Position numbers and translations under genes: made by a program | Source of the DNA: Methanoregula sp. | Lineage (GTDB): Archaea; Halobacteriota; Methanomicrobia; Methanomicrobiales; Methanospirillaceae | DNA length: 64,000 nt | Reading direction: 5' to 3' | Assembly (NCBI GenBank): GCA_028679075.1 | Contig: JAJRCF010000003.1 | Span: 1-64,000, forward strand | In this document: positions 54,081-63,692 of the stretch, one piece after another | Numbering within the stretch: the stretch's first letter is position 1 | Layout of the letters: the number at the start of each line of letters is the position of its first letter | Notes under the pieces: model-generated | Told to the model about the DNA's origin: nothing | What the model saw: only the letters and a program-made list of their open reading frames with translations | The model's database searches: none

Positions 54081-55079
54081 ATGAAAACAAGATTTGGATT
54101 TATTTTCTGTCTGATTATGCTTGCCATGACAGGCTGTGCCGGATTCGCCACTGCGGCACCGGCGGGTACACCTGCTGGACAGACAGATTCCACAACACCA
54201 TATAACGGGCAAATCGGACCCGGGAACTCTTTGTATGGTCTCAAGATCGCATTTGAAAACATTGACGAGTCGTTCACATTCAACCAGAGCGAGAGACTGG
54301 AAAAGCAGATCAATCATGCAAACATGAGACTTACCGAATTGAAGCAGGCACTCATTGACAATAAAACCGATACAGCCGCCATCGCTCTGGAGCAATACTG
54401 GATGAAAATCAACCAGACTGATGAAGCACTTGAACCGCTATCGATCAACGGTACCGAACATATGCCTGCCATAAACGATACCGGCCTGCTGCATGCCCGG
54501 GAGATGATCATGAAACACCAGAACGTGCTCGAAGATCTCCTGCAGTCTCACCCGAACAACACGGGAATTGAACGTGCATACGGGAACAGCATTGAACTGG
54601 AACAGAAGTTTGAAAAGAGAATAGAGAACGCCCGGATGATCCAGCAGCAGACAAATCAGAAACGTTCGTTCATTTCTCCCAAAAACCAGACCGGGGAGGG
54701 ATCCGGCCCCGGGACAGGATACGAAGGTAACATGACGGTACCGAGGGAGTGGAACCAGTCACGGGACATGAATAAATTTACTGGCAACAGCACTATGAAT
54801 GGGGAACAGAACATTCACGGGATGAACCAGTCGGTCCAGGACCCGCGCCAGCTACCGAATAACACGATGCGCAATACCGGTAATACCCAGAATGGCAATG
54901 ACAGTGACAATCAGAATACCAATAACAACGCAAACCAGGAGAACAGGAATAACAATGTCATGGACCCTGCCAAGTGGGGCAACACCCAGAATACCAACAT
55001 CGACCGGGACACCGGGTCAATGAACAACAGAAGCAATAATGGGAACAACAACGGGAACACAAAAAACTCAGGCAGGTAA
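54081..55079 (+). CDS. Exported protein, DUF5667-like, with Asn-rich tail
   Basis: A 332-aa secreted protein. The signal segment KTRFGFIFCLIMLAMTGCAGFATA contains a lipobox-like MTGC. Residues about 45-195 are helical: GPGNSLYGLKIAFENIDESFTFNQSERLEKQINHANMRLTELKQAL, the DUF5667 pattern. The last 115 residues are rich in Asn, Gly, Thr and Gln. GGGAGG is 7 bases before ATG 54081. The tail may be a heavily N-glycosylated or aggregation-prone surface segment. Confidence 0.82.
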   Translation: MKTRFGFIFCLIMLAMTGCAGFATAAPAGTPAGQTDSTTPYNGQIGPGNSLYGLKIAFENIDESFTFNQSERLEKQINHANMRLTELKQALIDNKTDTAAIALEQYWMKINQTDEALEPLSINGTEHMPAINDTGLLHAREMIMKHQNVLEDLLQSHPNNTGIERAYGNSIELEQKFEKRIENARMIQQQTNQKRSFISPKNQTGEGSGPGTGYEGNMTVPREWNQSRDMNKFTGNSTMNGEQNIHGMNQSVQDPRQLPNNTMRNTGNTQNGNDSDNQNTNNNANQENRNNNVMDPAKWGNTQNTNIDRDTGSMNNRSNNGNNNGNTKNSGR

Positions 55080-55176
55080 TCCCGCCACCCGTTTGTTAAA
55101 GGAATACCGGCAGACCCATGACCCGGTTACATTTTTTTTGTACCAGTTATGATACTGATCAACAACAAGGTGAACC

Positions 55177-56136
55177 ATGAATAGTCCGCCACAGTACAGG
55201 ATAGCCTTCATCGCAGTACTTTTCCTGCTCTGTATCCTGCCATCCGTACAGGCAGCGTCCGATCCGGATTATTCAACCACGTATACGATTACTGTTGCAG
55301 ATGACGGCTCTGCACACTGGAAGATTGAGTATCGCACACTCCTGCTTACCGATGAGGATATGGAGGCCTTTGAGAATTACTCCAGCAACTTAAACGACAT
55401 CTACCTTCCGGATCTCCGTGACCTGATGCAGCGCTCCGTTGTACAGGCAGCTCTTGGGACCTCCCGGGATATGGCAGTGAACGATTTTACCGGCAATGCC
55501 CTCATCCAGACATCCCCTACGGGCAAATATGGCGTGATAACCTACACATTCGTCTGGACAAAATTTGCAAAGACCGGTGACGGGCTCTCGGTAGGGGATG
55601 CATTCGTCGGGGGTATGTACCTTGCCCGTGGCAACACCCTTGTCATCCAATACCCGCAGGGGTATACAGTCTCATCAGTTAATCCGGCGGCCGACCAGAC
55701 AACCAACGGGCTGACGTGGTATGGTCTGCGCTCCTTTGGGCCCGGGCAACCAGGCATTACCCTGAAGGGCACTGGATTCCCATTCCTGCCAGTAATCGCG
55801 GGAGGAGCAATTCTTCTCATCCTCGCCATTACATGCATGATCTTTTACCGGAGGAAGAGGGCTATCCAAAAACAGGAAGATGCACTAGAACCCGACGAGA
55901 CAGAAGAGTCCGCTCCGTCCCTTTCAAAGGCCGATCTTGAGACGCTCGAGGAGAAGATCATCCAGTTGCTTGTTATACACAACGGGGAACAATTCCAGTC
56001 AGAGATCGTTAAAGTCCTGGGTTTGCCCAAATCGACCGTGAGTTCAACACTCAACGATCTCCACCAGAGAGGGATCATCCAGAAAGTAAGGAAAGGCAGG
56101 GAAAACCTCATCCGGCTTGTAAAAGATCAGGTATGA
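55177..56136 (+). CDS. Membrane-spanning winged-HTH regulator
   Basis: A 319-aa one-component sensor. A signal/anchor (AFIAVLFLLCILPSVQA), an ectodomain of about 170 residues (YTITVADDGSAHWKIEYRTLL), a membrane helix FLPVIAGGAILLILAITCMIFY, then a basic stop and a cytosolic winged helix: LETLEEKIIQLLVIHNGEQFQSEIVKVLGLPKSTVSSTLNDLHQRGIIQKVRKGRENLIRLV. It would carry an external signal straight to DNA. It directly follows the DUF5667-like surface protein gene, which may be its target. Confidence 0.85.
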   Translation: MNSPPQYRIAFIAVLFLLCILPSVQAASDPDYSTTYTITVADDGSAHWKIEYRTLLLTDEDMEAFENYSSNLNDIYLPDLRDLMQRSVVQAALGTSRDMAVNDFTGNALIQTSPTGKYGVITYTFVWTKFAKTGDGLSVGDAFVGGMYLARGNTLVIQYPQGYTVSSVNPAADQTTNGLTWYGLRSFGPGQPGITLKGTGFPFLPVIAGGAILLILAITCMIFYRRKRAIQKQEDALEPDETEESAPSLSKADLETLEEKIIQLLVIHNGEQFQSEIVKVLGLPKSTVSSTLNDLHQRGIIQKVRKGRENLIRLVKDQV

Positions 56137-56317
56137 GGAACCTCCTTTTCTTTTCCCAAGTCCTTCATTTAAAAAATCTCTTTTCTATCGGCATAACCGG
56201 ATATTCCATCGCATTAATCCGCAACAATTTTCTTAATTGAAATAAATAACGGGAAATTCTGATCGGAAAGAGATAAAATATCCAAAAATGAAAAAACGAT
56301 AAAAAATATTAAAAAAA

Positions 56318-57262
56318 TTACAGGTATCCGAATGACTTCATGACCACGTCGGGATTAACCGCACCGACATGGTAAACGGCCCCCTCGGTCAGCTCGTTGA
56401 TGATTACTTCTGCGGGAGAGAAGAGCGCCGTGTCGATCTTGTAGAAATCATAGCCGGCTTCCTTGAAGATGTCGTTGAACGGTTTCCCGTACCCCTTGGA
56501 CTTATTGCTGGGGATCTTGTCAAGGTAGTCCTTGATCTCGGGTGCCTTCATGGTCAGGGAGATCCTGCCGTGGTAGATAGTGGCGTCGTTCGTCACACCC
56601 ATGGCGAGCTTGGGCCCGCGGACCGGCGGGACCGGTGCAGTTCCCATTGCGGCGATAATCTTCTTGGTATCGAACCCGAGCTCGTTGAGCTTGTAGATCG
56701 CAGTCTCGACACAACGTCCTGATACCTGGATCGAGCCGACCATGGAGGAGGTCGGTGCAACAACTGCACAGACATTTGCCACATCGATATGGCACTCCTC
56801 GGCGATCTTGTTCATGACCTCTGCATTCGGGAGGTGGTCACTCTCAAGACAGATGACAGCGCAATCGTAGTCATCCTCGTATTCGATGACTTCGAACGTG
56901 TGCTTTGGCTTGAGGGAGAGTGCCCGTGCCGGACCGCTTCCCATTGCGAAGTAGTTACCAACTTTCACGGTCCAGCCTGCCTTCTGTGCGCCAAGGCAGG
57001 ATATGGACGGGAAGTCCGTGTTCACATCGATAAAAGGCATCGGGATGCCCTTGATCTCGCCCATCCGGAAGTTTACTTCCCCCAGACCGCCCATGCAGAT
57101 CTCGGTGAAGGCCCTGCCGGCAGCATACCCGCCGCGGACGCTCACACCACAATCGACGATACGTGCGCCATTGTCCAGTTCATGGTATGCGCAGTTGAAT
57201 TCCTCGGCCAGATCTGCCAGATTGTCAAAAATTTCCAGTGCCAGTTCGTTAACACTCAGCAT
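56318..57262 (-). CDS. mch: Methenyltetrahydromethanopterin cyclohydrolase
   Basis: A 314-aa enzyme of CO2-reducing methanogenesis: 5-formyl-H4MPT to 5,10-methenyl-H4MPT. GARIVDCGVSVRGGYAAGRAFTEICMGGLGEV, MGSGPARAL and RGPKLAMGVTNDATIYHGR are clear hallmarks. Monocistronic on the minus strand, about 80 bases before cdc6 ends. Confidence 0.97.
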   Translation of the reverse strand: MLSVNELALEIFDNLADLAEEFNCAYHELDNGARIVDCGVSVRGGYAAGRAFTEICMGGLGEVNFRMGEIKGIPMPFIDVNTDFPSISCLGAQKAGWTVKVGNYFAMGSGPARALSLKPKHTFEVIEYEDDYDCAVICLESDHLPNAEVMNKIAEECHIDVANVCAVVAPTSSMVGSIQVSGRCVETAIYKLNELGFDTKKIIAAMGTAPVPPVRGPKLAMGVTNDATIYHGRISLTMKAPEIKDYLDKIPSNKSKGYGKPFNDIFKEAGYDFYKIDTALFSPAEVIINELTEGAVYHVGAVNPDVVMKSFGYL

Positions 57263-57344
57263 TAGAGAAAACCCCTGTATTATTACAGAGGGTCTGGGAA
57301 TAGATAATATTTTTCAAATCAAGTATTGTACCGACGATCCGTCG

Positions 57345-58469
57345 TCAGGAAAGGTATTCCAGCACTTTTACCGGGTCGTAGCGGAGGGTGATGATCCGCG
57401 TCCTGCCCTTGCCCTCACGGTACTGCAGGTTGATGAGGCGCATTGCATCCAGTTTCTTGACGATCTCGTAGAACCGCGTGTACCCGATTGAGATCGATTC
57501 CTTGAACGCCTTGTACACGTCACCGGCATTCATCTCGTGCTCTTTCTGGCTCCGCTCTGCAATCGATTTGAGGATCTGCCGCTCTTCACCATGGAGGGTC
57601 TTAACGGTATAGGCCAAGTGGAGGTACCGGGAGATCTCGTAGGCACCGCAGATGTCGTCCCGCTCGATGCTGCGCCGTGCTGCCCGTTCCGCGGAGAGTG
57701 TCGCACGCTTGAGGAGATCGATACCGACCCGCAGGTCCCCGCTCTTTAAGGTCTGATCGACGACAAGGCTCAATAGTTCTTCAGAGAGCACACCGGAGAA
57801 CAGGCCCTGCATCACACGGGCTTTCATGATCTCCCGCACTTCCGCATCCCCATACGGAGGGAAATAGATCTCGGTGGGCCTGAAGACCGAAGCAACCCTG
57901 GCGTCCAGGGCACGGGTGAGATCAACGTCCATATCGCTGATGATGACGATCACACCAATGCGGGTACCCTCGTAGGTCTCGTGCGATCGGAGCAGCGTGT
58001 AAAGTACTTTATTGATCTCATTCTCATAGAGGAGGTAATTCGCATCATCGAGCGCGACCAGCAGGACGATCTCTTCTTTTACCAGGTGCCGGGCAACCGC
58101 ATCGAAAACCTGCTTGAATGAAGTACCTGAAGAGGGGGGGAGGTGACCTACAAGTTTCTTGTAGATCTGGGAGATGATGGCGAACTTGGTATTGTCGATC
58201 TGGCAGTTGATGTAGACCGGCACAAGTTTCTTGGTCGTCTCCTCGATTTCATGGAAGAGCTTCCGGATGCTTGTCGTCTTTCCTGTGCCGGGGAGACCCT
58301 TGCATACACTGTTCATGGGCCTGCCGCCACGGAGCCCGGGTTTGATCTGGAACGCAAGCTCGCGCATCTGGTCGTCCCGGAACTCGAACTGCTCGGGGAC
58401 GTAATCGATCTCCAGCACCTCGGGGTCCCGGAACAGCGTCTCATCCCACATCAGCAGGTTCTTTTTCAT
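57345..58469 (-). CDS. cdc6: Orc1/Cdc6-type replication initiator
   Basis: A 374-aa AAA+ initiator. Walker A is GLPGTGKTTSIRK, Walker B is VALDDANYLL (DD rather than the usual DE), and sensor 1 lies in IVIISDMDVD. The C-terminal winged helix is GDVYKAFKESISIGYTRFYEIVKKLDAMRLINLQY. It binds origin repeats and loads MCM. Origins often lie by cdc6; only one short inverted repeat is seen upstream, so no origin is claimed. Confidence 0.93.
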   Translation of the reverse strand: MKKNLLMWDETLFRDPEVLEIDYVPEQFEFRDDQMRELAFQIKPGLRGGRPMNSVCKGLPGTGKTTSIRKLFHEIEETTKKLVPVYINCQIDNTKFAIISQIYKKLVGHLPPSSGTSFKQVFDAVARHLVKEEIVLLVALDDANYLLYENEINKVLYTLLRSHETYEGTRIGVIVIISDMDVDLTRALDARVASVFRPTEIYFPPYGDAEVREIMKARVMQGLFSGVLSEELLSLVVDQTLKSGDLRVGIDLLKRATLSAERAARRSIERDDICGAYEISRYLHLAYTVKTLHGEERQILKSIAERSQKEHEMNAGDVYKAFKESISIGYTRFYEIVKKLDAMRLINLQYREGKGRTRIITLRYDPVKVLEYLS

Positions 58470-58549
58470 CTCAATACACCTCTACGCGATCGGTATTAAC
58501 TGCATTGATTATCAGTTACCGGAAAGACCGCAATTTTGTATGAAAAGTG

Positions 58550-58568
58550 GTTTGTGGAATGGACAAAC
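58550..58568. promoter_or_regulatory. Inverted repeat upstream of cdc6
   Basis: GTTTGT (58550-58555), spacer GGAATGG, ACAAAC (58563-58568), about 80 bases upstream of the cdc6 start. Possible initiator binding site or operator; a single copy only. Confidence 0.35.
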
Positions 58569-58673
58569 TTATATCGCCCCGCGCACGAAACAAAAAAACG
58601 AGTGTCGTGCGGCAGGTGATGAAAGTTACCCCCACTGATCAATGATGACGCATGGGATCTGATGCCGCACTGC

Positions 58674-59825
58674 TCATGAAAAGAGGAAGTCGAGGAACCC
58701 GACCGCGTTTTTCATCCCGAGGCCTCCCGATCGGGCCGCCTTCTCAGAGAACTCTGACAGCCCGTCTTTTCCTTTACCCCGGACAACGAATGGAACCGGA
58801 TCACGGGTGTGAGTCTTTGCCCGGATCGGCGTCGGATGATCAGGAAGTACTGCAAGCACCCCGTCGAATCCGTCCAAGATCATGCCCACGACTTCGTCGA
58901 CCTTCTCGATTGCCTTCACTTTCTCCTCAACGCTCCCGAGATGTCCCGCCTCATCGGGGGCCTCGATATGAAGATACACGAAGTCGAGATGTTTGATCGC
59001 CTCAAGAGCATACCTACCCTTTGCTTCGTAGTCGGTATCGAGATAACCGGTGGCACCCGGAACTTTTATGACTTCCATTCCCGCACAGCGGGCAATTCCG
59101 TTGAGGAGATCTACTGCCGAAATGACTCCCCCCTTTTTCCCGTACTTCTTATCGAACGGTGGGAACGCAGGTTTGCACCCCCCGCTCCACGGCCAGATCT
59201 GAGTGGCAGGACGTTTGCCTACGGCAACCCGGGCACGGTTCACCGGGTGGTTATCGAACACATTACGACTCTTCTCCATGCAGTGCAGGAGCAGATTGGC
59301 ATCGCAGCCTTTGGGAAGGTACGGGGCGATACCTTGTCCAACGATGTCATGTGGAGGCGTTGACGTTGCGCCTTTACCCCCATGGACAACCAGCAGGTTC
59401 CGGTAGCTGACACCGGCCTGGACCATAACATCGGGTACGGCAGGCTGGAGCGAGACAAAGAGCTCCTTTCCCTCATCGCTGGAGATGTGACCGCTTGAGA
59501 AATCCACCATCGTGTCATTCTCAACGGTCACAAGGTTGCAGCGGTACGCGACATCATCCGGTGCAAGGTCCACCCCCATACTCAGGGCTTCGAGCGGGCC
59601 GCGCCCGGTATAATATTTCTCAGGGGCATAACCGAGAACCGCCATGTTTGCGATATCGCTGCCGGCCTCGTACCCGTCAGGGATGGTCCTGAGCATCCCG
59701 CTGGCGCCCTCCCGTGCCATCCGGTCCATGTTCGGGGTCCTTGCATATTCAAGAGGGGTTTTCCCATCCAGCTGTGCGAGCGGCTCGTCCGCCATGCCAT
59801 CCCCGAGAACGACAATATATTTCAT
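58674..59825 (-). CDS. apgM: 2,3-bisphosphoglycerate-independent phosphoglycerate mutase, archaeal type
   Basis: A 383-aa metal-dependent mutase interconverting 3- and 2-phosphoglycerate. KYIVVLGDGMADEPLAQLDGKTPLEYARTPNMDRMAREG is the archaeal ApgM start, and HIEAPDEAGHLG and DHPTPIRAKTHTRDPVPFV hold metal ligands. ATG 59825 follows GGTGAGGAT on the minus strand, better than the start at 59837. It is 8 bases after the epimerase gene. Confidence 0.94.
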   Translation of the reverse strand: MKYIVVLGDGMADEPLAQLDGKTPLEYARTPNMDRMAREGASGMLRTIPDGYEAGSDIANMAVLGYAPEKYYTGRGPLEALSMGVDLAPDDVAYRCNLVTVENDTMVDFSSGHISSDEGKELFVSLQPAVPDVMVQAGVSYRNLLVVHGGKGATSTPPHDIVGQGIAPYLPKGCDANLLLHCMEKSRNVFDNHPVNRARVAVGKRPATQIWPWSGGCKPAFPPFDKKYGKKGGVISAVDLLNGIARCAGMEVIKVPGATGYLDTDYEAKGRYALEAIKHLDFVYLHIEAPDEAGHLGSVEEKVKAIEKVDEVVGMILDGFDGVLAVLPDHPTPIRAKTHTRDPVPFVVRGKGKDGLSEFSEKAARSGGLGMKNAVGFLDFLFS

Positions 59826-59833
59826 GGAAATCC

Positions 59834-60769
59834 TCACCGTTCAGAAAGCAGGTCACGGACCGCAATTCGGACACTCTCGCGTGACCCGGTCTGCGGCTTC
59901 CACCGGAGCCCCTTGATCTTTTCAATAGAGAGCTGCATCTTCGGCACGTCGCCGACCCAGCCCCGCTCGCCACCAGTAAACCGGAACTTCGTATCGGGCA
60001 GGTGCATCTCTTCGGTAACAATCTCCGCAATGCTCTTTACATCGATCCAGTCATCGGAGCCGATATTGAAGGTGTTGACCGTGCCCCGGGCCTTGCCGGT
60101 CGCATAGAGCATCGCGGCAATGCATTCGTGTATTTCAAGATAGGACTTGGTCTGTTTCCCATCACCCAGGATCTCGAGCTCCTTTGGATTCTCATCCAGT
60201 TTCCGGATGAAATCGGTGATAACGCCATGGCCGCTCCTCGCCCCGATAATATTCGCGAACCGGAATATCCATGCCTTCATCCCAAATGAATGACAGTATG
60301 CAGAGATCAGCGCTTCGCAGGCAAGCTTGCTTGCGCCGTAAACCGAAATCGGTTCAAGCGGGGCATAATCCTCCGGCGTTGGAATGACGGTTGCATCGCC
60401 GTAGACCGTAGAGGTGGAGGTGAAGACCAGCTCAGGTACTTCGTGAAGGCGCATCGCCTCGAGCACGCGGTACGTGGCCATGATATTGTTCTGCATGGTC
60501 GGGTCGGGATTGACTGCGCTCTGCCGCACATCCGGGTCCGCCGCGAGGTGAAAGAGCCGGTCCGCTCCCTCTATTTTATCCTGCCAGCCATCACCAAGCA
60601 GGTCTTTTTCCACGAACCGTACCTTGTTATCATCGATATGCCGGGCAATCGTCTCCCTCTTCCCGGCACAGAGCGAGTCGATCACGAGGACCTCGTTGCC
60701 CTGGGCAACGAGCGTGTCCACCAGATGCGAGCCGATGAACCCGGCCCCGCCTGTCACCACATCAAACAT
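59834..60769 (-). CDS. NAD-dependent sugar epimerase, GalE-like
   Basis: A 311-aa extended SDR enzyme. VTGGAGFIGSHLVDTL is the NAD site, TSTSTVYGDATV and YGASKLACE the catalytic Ser/Tyr/Lys set. Archaeal homologues are UDP-glucose/GlcNAc 4-epimerases; the sugar is not certain. ATG 60769 is preferred to TTG 60772. Divergent from marker 12. Confidence 0.9.
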   Translation of the reverse strand: MFDVVTGGAGFIGSHLVDTLVAQGNEVLVIDSLCAGKRETIARHIDDNKVRFVEKDLLGDGWQDKIEGADRLFHLAADPDVRQSAVNPDPTMQNNIMATYRVLEAMRLHEVPELVFTSTSTVYGDATVIPTPEDYAPLEPISVYGASKLACEALISAYCHSFGMKAWIFRFANIIGARSGHGVITDFIRKLDENPKELEILGDGKQTKSYLEIHECIAAMLYATGKARGTVNTFNIGSDDWIDVKSIAEIVTEEMHLPDTKFRFTGGERGWVGDVPKMQLSIEKIKGLRWKPQTGSRESVRIAVRDLLSER

Positions 60770-60808
60770 CAATACCTAATATGTCATCCATGCTATAGGA
60801 TTACTGCT

Positions 60809-61681
60809 ATGTTCATAGGGATCGATCACGGCACGACCGCCATGCGTTTTGCCGGGGAAGCCCGCGAGTTTAAACTATCGCGGGAAGCTGCAAAGGACTT
60901 CCGCATCGCTGACCTCACCCGCATTTGTCCCCTCGAAAAGATCGAGGGCATCGCGGTATGCTACTCGATGGCCGACAATTTCTCGAAAATTACCCGCATC
61001 GGAAAGGTGCAGAACCGCGGCCTCATCAGCCGCGAGGGGGCGGGAAAGCATATCGGAGGAGGGACGAGGGTATTTGATGAGGTGGCGGCAAGCGGCATCC
61101 CCGCGATTGTGATCCCGGGGCTCCACCGCGGATCCCCGACCGACACGAGGTTCAAGGCCTACTCCCACCAGACCAGCCCCGAGAAGATCGGTATCGCGTA
61201 CGAAATCTGTCATGACCTCGGGGATGACGTGATCGTATCCGACATCAGCTCCAACACCGTCACCCTGCTCGTCACGGGGGGAAAACTGATCGGTGCATTT
61301 GATGCATGTATCTTTGCACCGGGCACGCTTCACGGCGCTCTTGATGTTGACGCGATCCGCAGGATCGACGAAGGGGCCAGTACCGCAAACGAGGCGTTCC
61401 AGCATGCGGGCGTGAACTTCTCGGTTCCGGAACCCGAGCGCATGCGCACGGTTGCAATGTTTGCCGCTATGGAGTGTGCGGCGATGCGGATCCTGAACCC
61501 CCGCGCTCCTGTGGCATTGGCCGGCAGCCTGGCACCGGTTGTTGCGCAGGAAGTCGAATCGCTTCTGGGCACAAAGGTGGCCGTATACGATGAATGGTGC
61601 GCTTCCCGTGGTTGTGCACGGATTGCAAAAGACGTCTTTTCCGGCAGGCACGAGATTCTCGGGCTCGATACAGATCTCTAG
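60809..61681 (+). CDS. Methanogenesis marker protein 12
   Basis: A 290-aa protein of the ASKHA-fold kind (MFIGIDHGTTAMRFAGEAREFKLSREAAKDFRI; GLHRGSPTDTRFKAYSHQTSPEKIGIAYE; SDISSNTVTLLV). This matches the family I recall as methanogenesis marker 12 (DUF1464-related), universal in methanogens with unknown role. A longer frame from 60290 runs through the opposite-strand epimerase and is rejected. Confidence 0.88.
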   Translation: MFIGIDHGTTAMRFAGEAREFKLSREAAKDFRIADLTRICPLEKIEGIAVCYSMADNFSKITRIGKVQNRGLISREGAGKHIGGGTRVFDEVAASGIPAIVIPGLHRGSPTDTRFKAYSHQTSPEKIGIAYEICHDLGDDVIVSDISSNTVTLLVTGGKLIGAFDACIFAPGTLHGALDVDAIRRIDEGASTANEAFQHAGVNFSVPEPERMRTVAMFAAMECAAMRILNPRAPVALAGSLAPVVAQEVESLLGTKVAVYDEWCASRGCARIAKDVFSGRHEILGLDTDL

Positions 61682-61722
61682 ATTTATATTGATTTATCAT
61701 GTAAGATTATTAGTGATTTTTC

Positions 61723-62265
61723 TTGAGAGAGTTACGCATCCACGGGAGGGGTGGCCAGGGGTCGGTCACTGCTGCCGAACTCATTGCCGTCGCCGCATTT
61801 GAAGGCGGCGTCTTCGCCCAGGCTTTTCCGGCATTCGGTGTCGAACGACGCGGTGCCCCGGTCCAGGCCTTTGTCCGGTTCGATAATAAAAAGATCCGGA
61901 AACGCAGCCAGGTGTACGAACCGGATTACATCATTGTCCAGGACAGCACGCTGATCAAGGACGTCAACGTCTTCCTGGGGGTCAAGCCAGGCGGAATCGT
62001 GATCGTCAACACTGAGAAGAAGCCGGATTTTAAAATACCCGAAGGCGTGAAACTGATCACAATCGATGCAACCTCCATTGCCCTCAAGGCACTCGGGCTG
62101 CCAATCACCAACACGACCCTGATGGGTGCGTTTGCAGCAGCTACCGGGGAGATCCAGTTTGCCGCACTGGAAAATGCGCTGAAACACCGGTTCAAGGGTG
62201 AACTGGCAACCAGGAATATTGCCGCAGCAAAGACTGCATTCGACTTCGTGAAGGGGGCAGCATAA
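61723..62265 (+). CDS. porG: Pyruvate:ferredoxin oxidoreductase, gamma subunit
   Basis: A 180-aa POR gamma subunit. IHGRGGQGSVTAAELIAVAAFEGG and FPAFGVERRGAPVQAFVRF are the family signature. TTG 61723 start with GTGAT 10 bases upstream. First gene of porGDAB; together they oxidise pyruvate, or in autotrophs make it from acetyl-CoA and CO2. Confidence 0.94.
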   Translation: MRELRIHGRGGQGSVTAAELIAVAAFEGGVFAQAFPAFGVERRGAPVQAFVRFDNKKIRKRSQVYEPDYIIVQDSTLIKDVNVFLGVKPGGIVIVNTEKKPDFKIPEGVKLITIDATSIALKALGLPITNTTLMGAFAAATGEIQFAALENALKHRFKGELATRNIAAAKTAFDFVKGAA

Positions 62266-62525
62266 TGGCGCTTGCTGTTGGCTGTCGTGCCCGCCCGGGA
62301 AAAGCCCGGGACAACAAGACCGGTTCGTGGAGGGTCTTCAAACCCATCTTCGACCATGAGAAATGTTCAAAATGCGGGATGTGCCAGACCCTCTGTCCCG
62401 AAGGCTGCATTCACGAGGATACAGAAGGTACCTTCATCCCCGATTATAACTATTGCAAGGGATGCGGGATCTGCGCCGAGGAATGCCCGAAAGAGGCGAT
62501 CACGATGAAACAGGAGGAGAAGTAG
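62265..62525 (+). CDS. porD: Pyruvate:ferredoxin oxidoreductase, delta subunit
   Basis: An 86-aa two-cluster ferredoxin subunit. CSKCGMCQTLCPEGC and CKGCGICAEECPKEA are two 4Fe-4S motifs. Overlaps porG by one base (TAATG). Confidence 0.95.
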   Translation: MALAVGCRARPGKARDNKTGSWRVFKPIFDHEKCSKCGMCQTLCPEGCIHEDTEGTFIPDYNYCKGCGICAEECPKEAITMKQEEK

Positions 62526-63689
62526 ATGATGGAGATAACCGAGGGGTCACACGCGGTCGCAGAGGCAGTCCGGCTCTGCCGCCCGCAGGTCGTTTCCGCG
62601 TACCCGATCACCCCCCAGACCCATATCGTCGAGGCGCTGGCGGATTTTGTTGCCAACGGCAAGCTCGATGCCGAATATATCAACGTGGAGAACGAATTCT
62701 CCGCACTCTCGGCCTGCGTCGGTGCCAGTGCAGCGGGTTCGCGTACCTACTCCGCCACCACCTCACAGGGGCTCGCCCTCATGTTTGAGGTCTGCTTCAA
62801 CGCAGCAGGTATGCGCCTGCCGATCGTCATGTCCATCGCGAACCGCGCCCTTGGTGCCCCGCTTTCGATCTGGAATGACATGCAGGATTCCATCTCGCTC
62901 CGCGACGCGGGCTGGCTCCAGTTCTATGCAGAGGACAACCAGGAAGCAACCGACCTCCACTACATCGCGTACCGCGTGTCCGAGGATCGGAAGGTCCTCC
63001 TTCCCTCGTTCGTCTGTTTTGACGGATTCATCCTCTCCCATACCTACGAGCCGGTCGATATGCTGACGCAGGAGGACGTGGACAAGTACCTGCCTAAGTT
63101 CAATCCCCCTGAGCGGCTGGATGCAGCCGACCCCGTCAGTTTCGGCATGTATGCAACACCCGAATACTACCTTGAGTTCCGGTATGAGCACGACAAGGCC
63201 CTCAAGGATGCACGGGAAGTTATTGCGAAAGCAGGAAAGGAGTTCGCAGCGCTCTTCGGCAGGGACTACAGTGCGATGGTGGAAGGGTATAAGCTTGAGG
63301 ATGCCGAGACCGTCATCGTTGCGATGGGATCTATCTGCGGCACCATCAAGGATTCGATCGATGAGATGCGGGCTGAAGGAAAGAAAGTCGGGCTCCTGAG
63401 GATCCGTGTCTTCCGCCCGTTCCCCTCGGAAGATATAACGAAGTTCATCAAGAGCGCAACCCACGTGAAGCGTATCGCCGTGCTCGACAAGAACATCTCT
63501 CTCGGTGCAAAAGGGGCAACAGCCATTGAGGTGAAGGATGCCCTCTATGGTTCCACGGTTCCCGTCTGGAACTATATCCTCGGTCTCGGAGGAAGGGACG
63601 TGAGAAAGAAGGACATCAAGGAGATTGTTGTACTGGCAGAGAAAGGCCAGGGCGATCAATTCTATGGCCTGAGAAAGGAGGTGCTCTAA
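62526..63689 (+). CDS. porA: Pyruvate:ferredoxin oxidoreductase, alpha subunit
   Basis: A 387-aa subunit carrying the pyrimidine-binding domain. GSHAVAEAVRLCRPQVVSAYPITPQTHIVEAL, NVENEFSALSACVGASAAGSRTYSATTSQGLALM and the C-terminal RVFRPFPSEDI segment are typical. GGAGGAG precedes ATG 62526, directly after porD. Confidence 0.96.
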   Translation: MMEITEGSHAVAEAVRLCRPQVVSAYPITPQTHIVEALADFVANGKLDAEYINVENEFSALSACVGASAAGSRTYSATTSQGLALMFEVCFNAAGMRLPIVMSIANRALGAPLSIWNDMQDSISLRDAGWLQFYAEDNQEATDLHYIAYRVSEDRKVLLPSFVCFDGFILSHTYEPVDMLTQEDVDKYLPKFNPPERLDAADPVSFGMYATPEYYLEFRYEHDKALKDAREVIAKAGKEFAALFGRDYSAMVEGYKLEDAETVIVAMGSICGTIKDSIDEMRAEGKKVGLLRIRVFRPFPSEDITKFIKSATHVKRIAVLDKNISLGAKGATAIEVKDALYGSTVPVWNYILGLGGRDVRKKDIKEIVVLAEKGQGDQFYGLRKEVL

Positions 63690-63692
63690 ATC

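Noticed and set aside
58470-58673. Replication origin next to cdc6
   Set aside because: Only one short inverted repeat and no series of origin-box repeats or strong AT-rich unwinding region were seen.
60290-60808. 173-codon N-terminal extension of marker protein 12
   Set aside because: It is antisense to the epimerase gene; ATG 60809 starts exactly at the conserved GIDHGTT motif.
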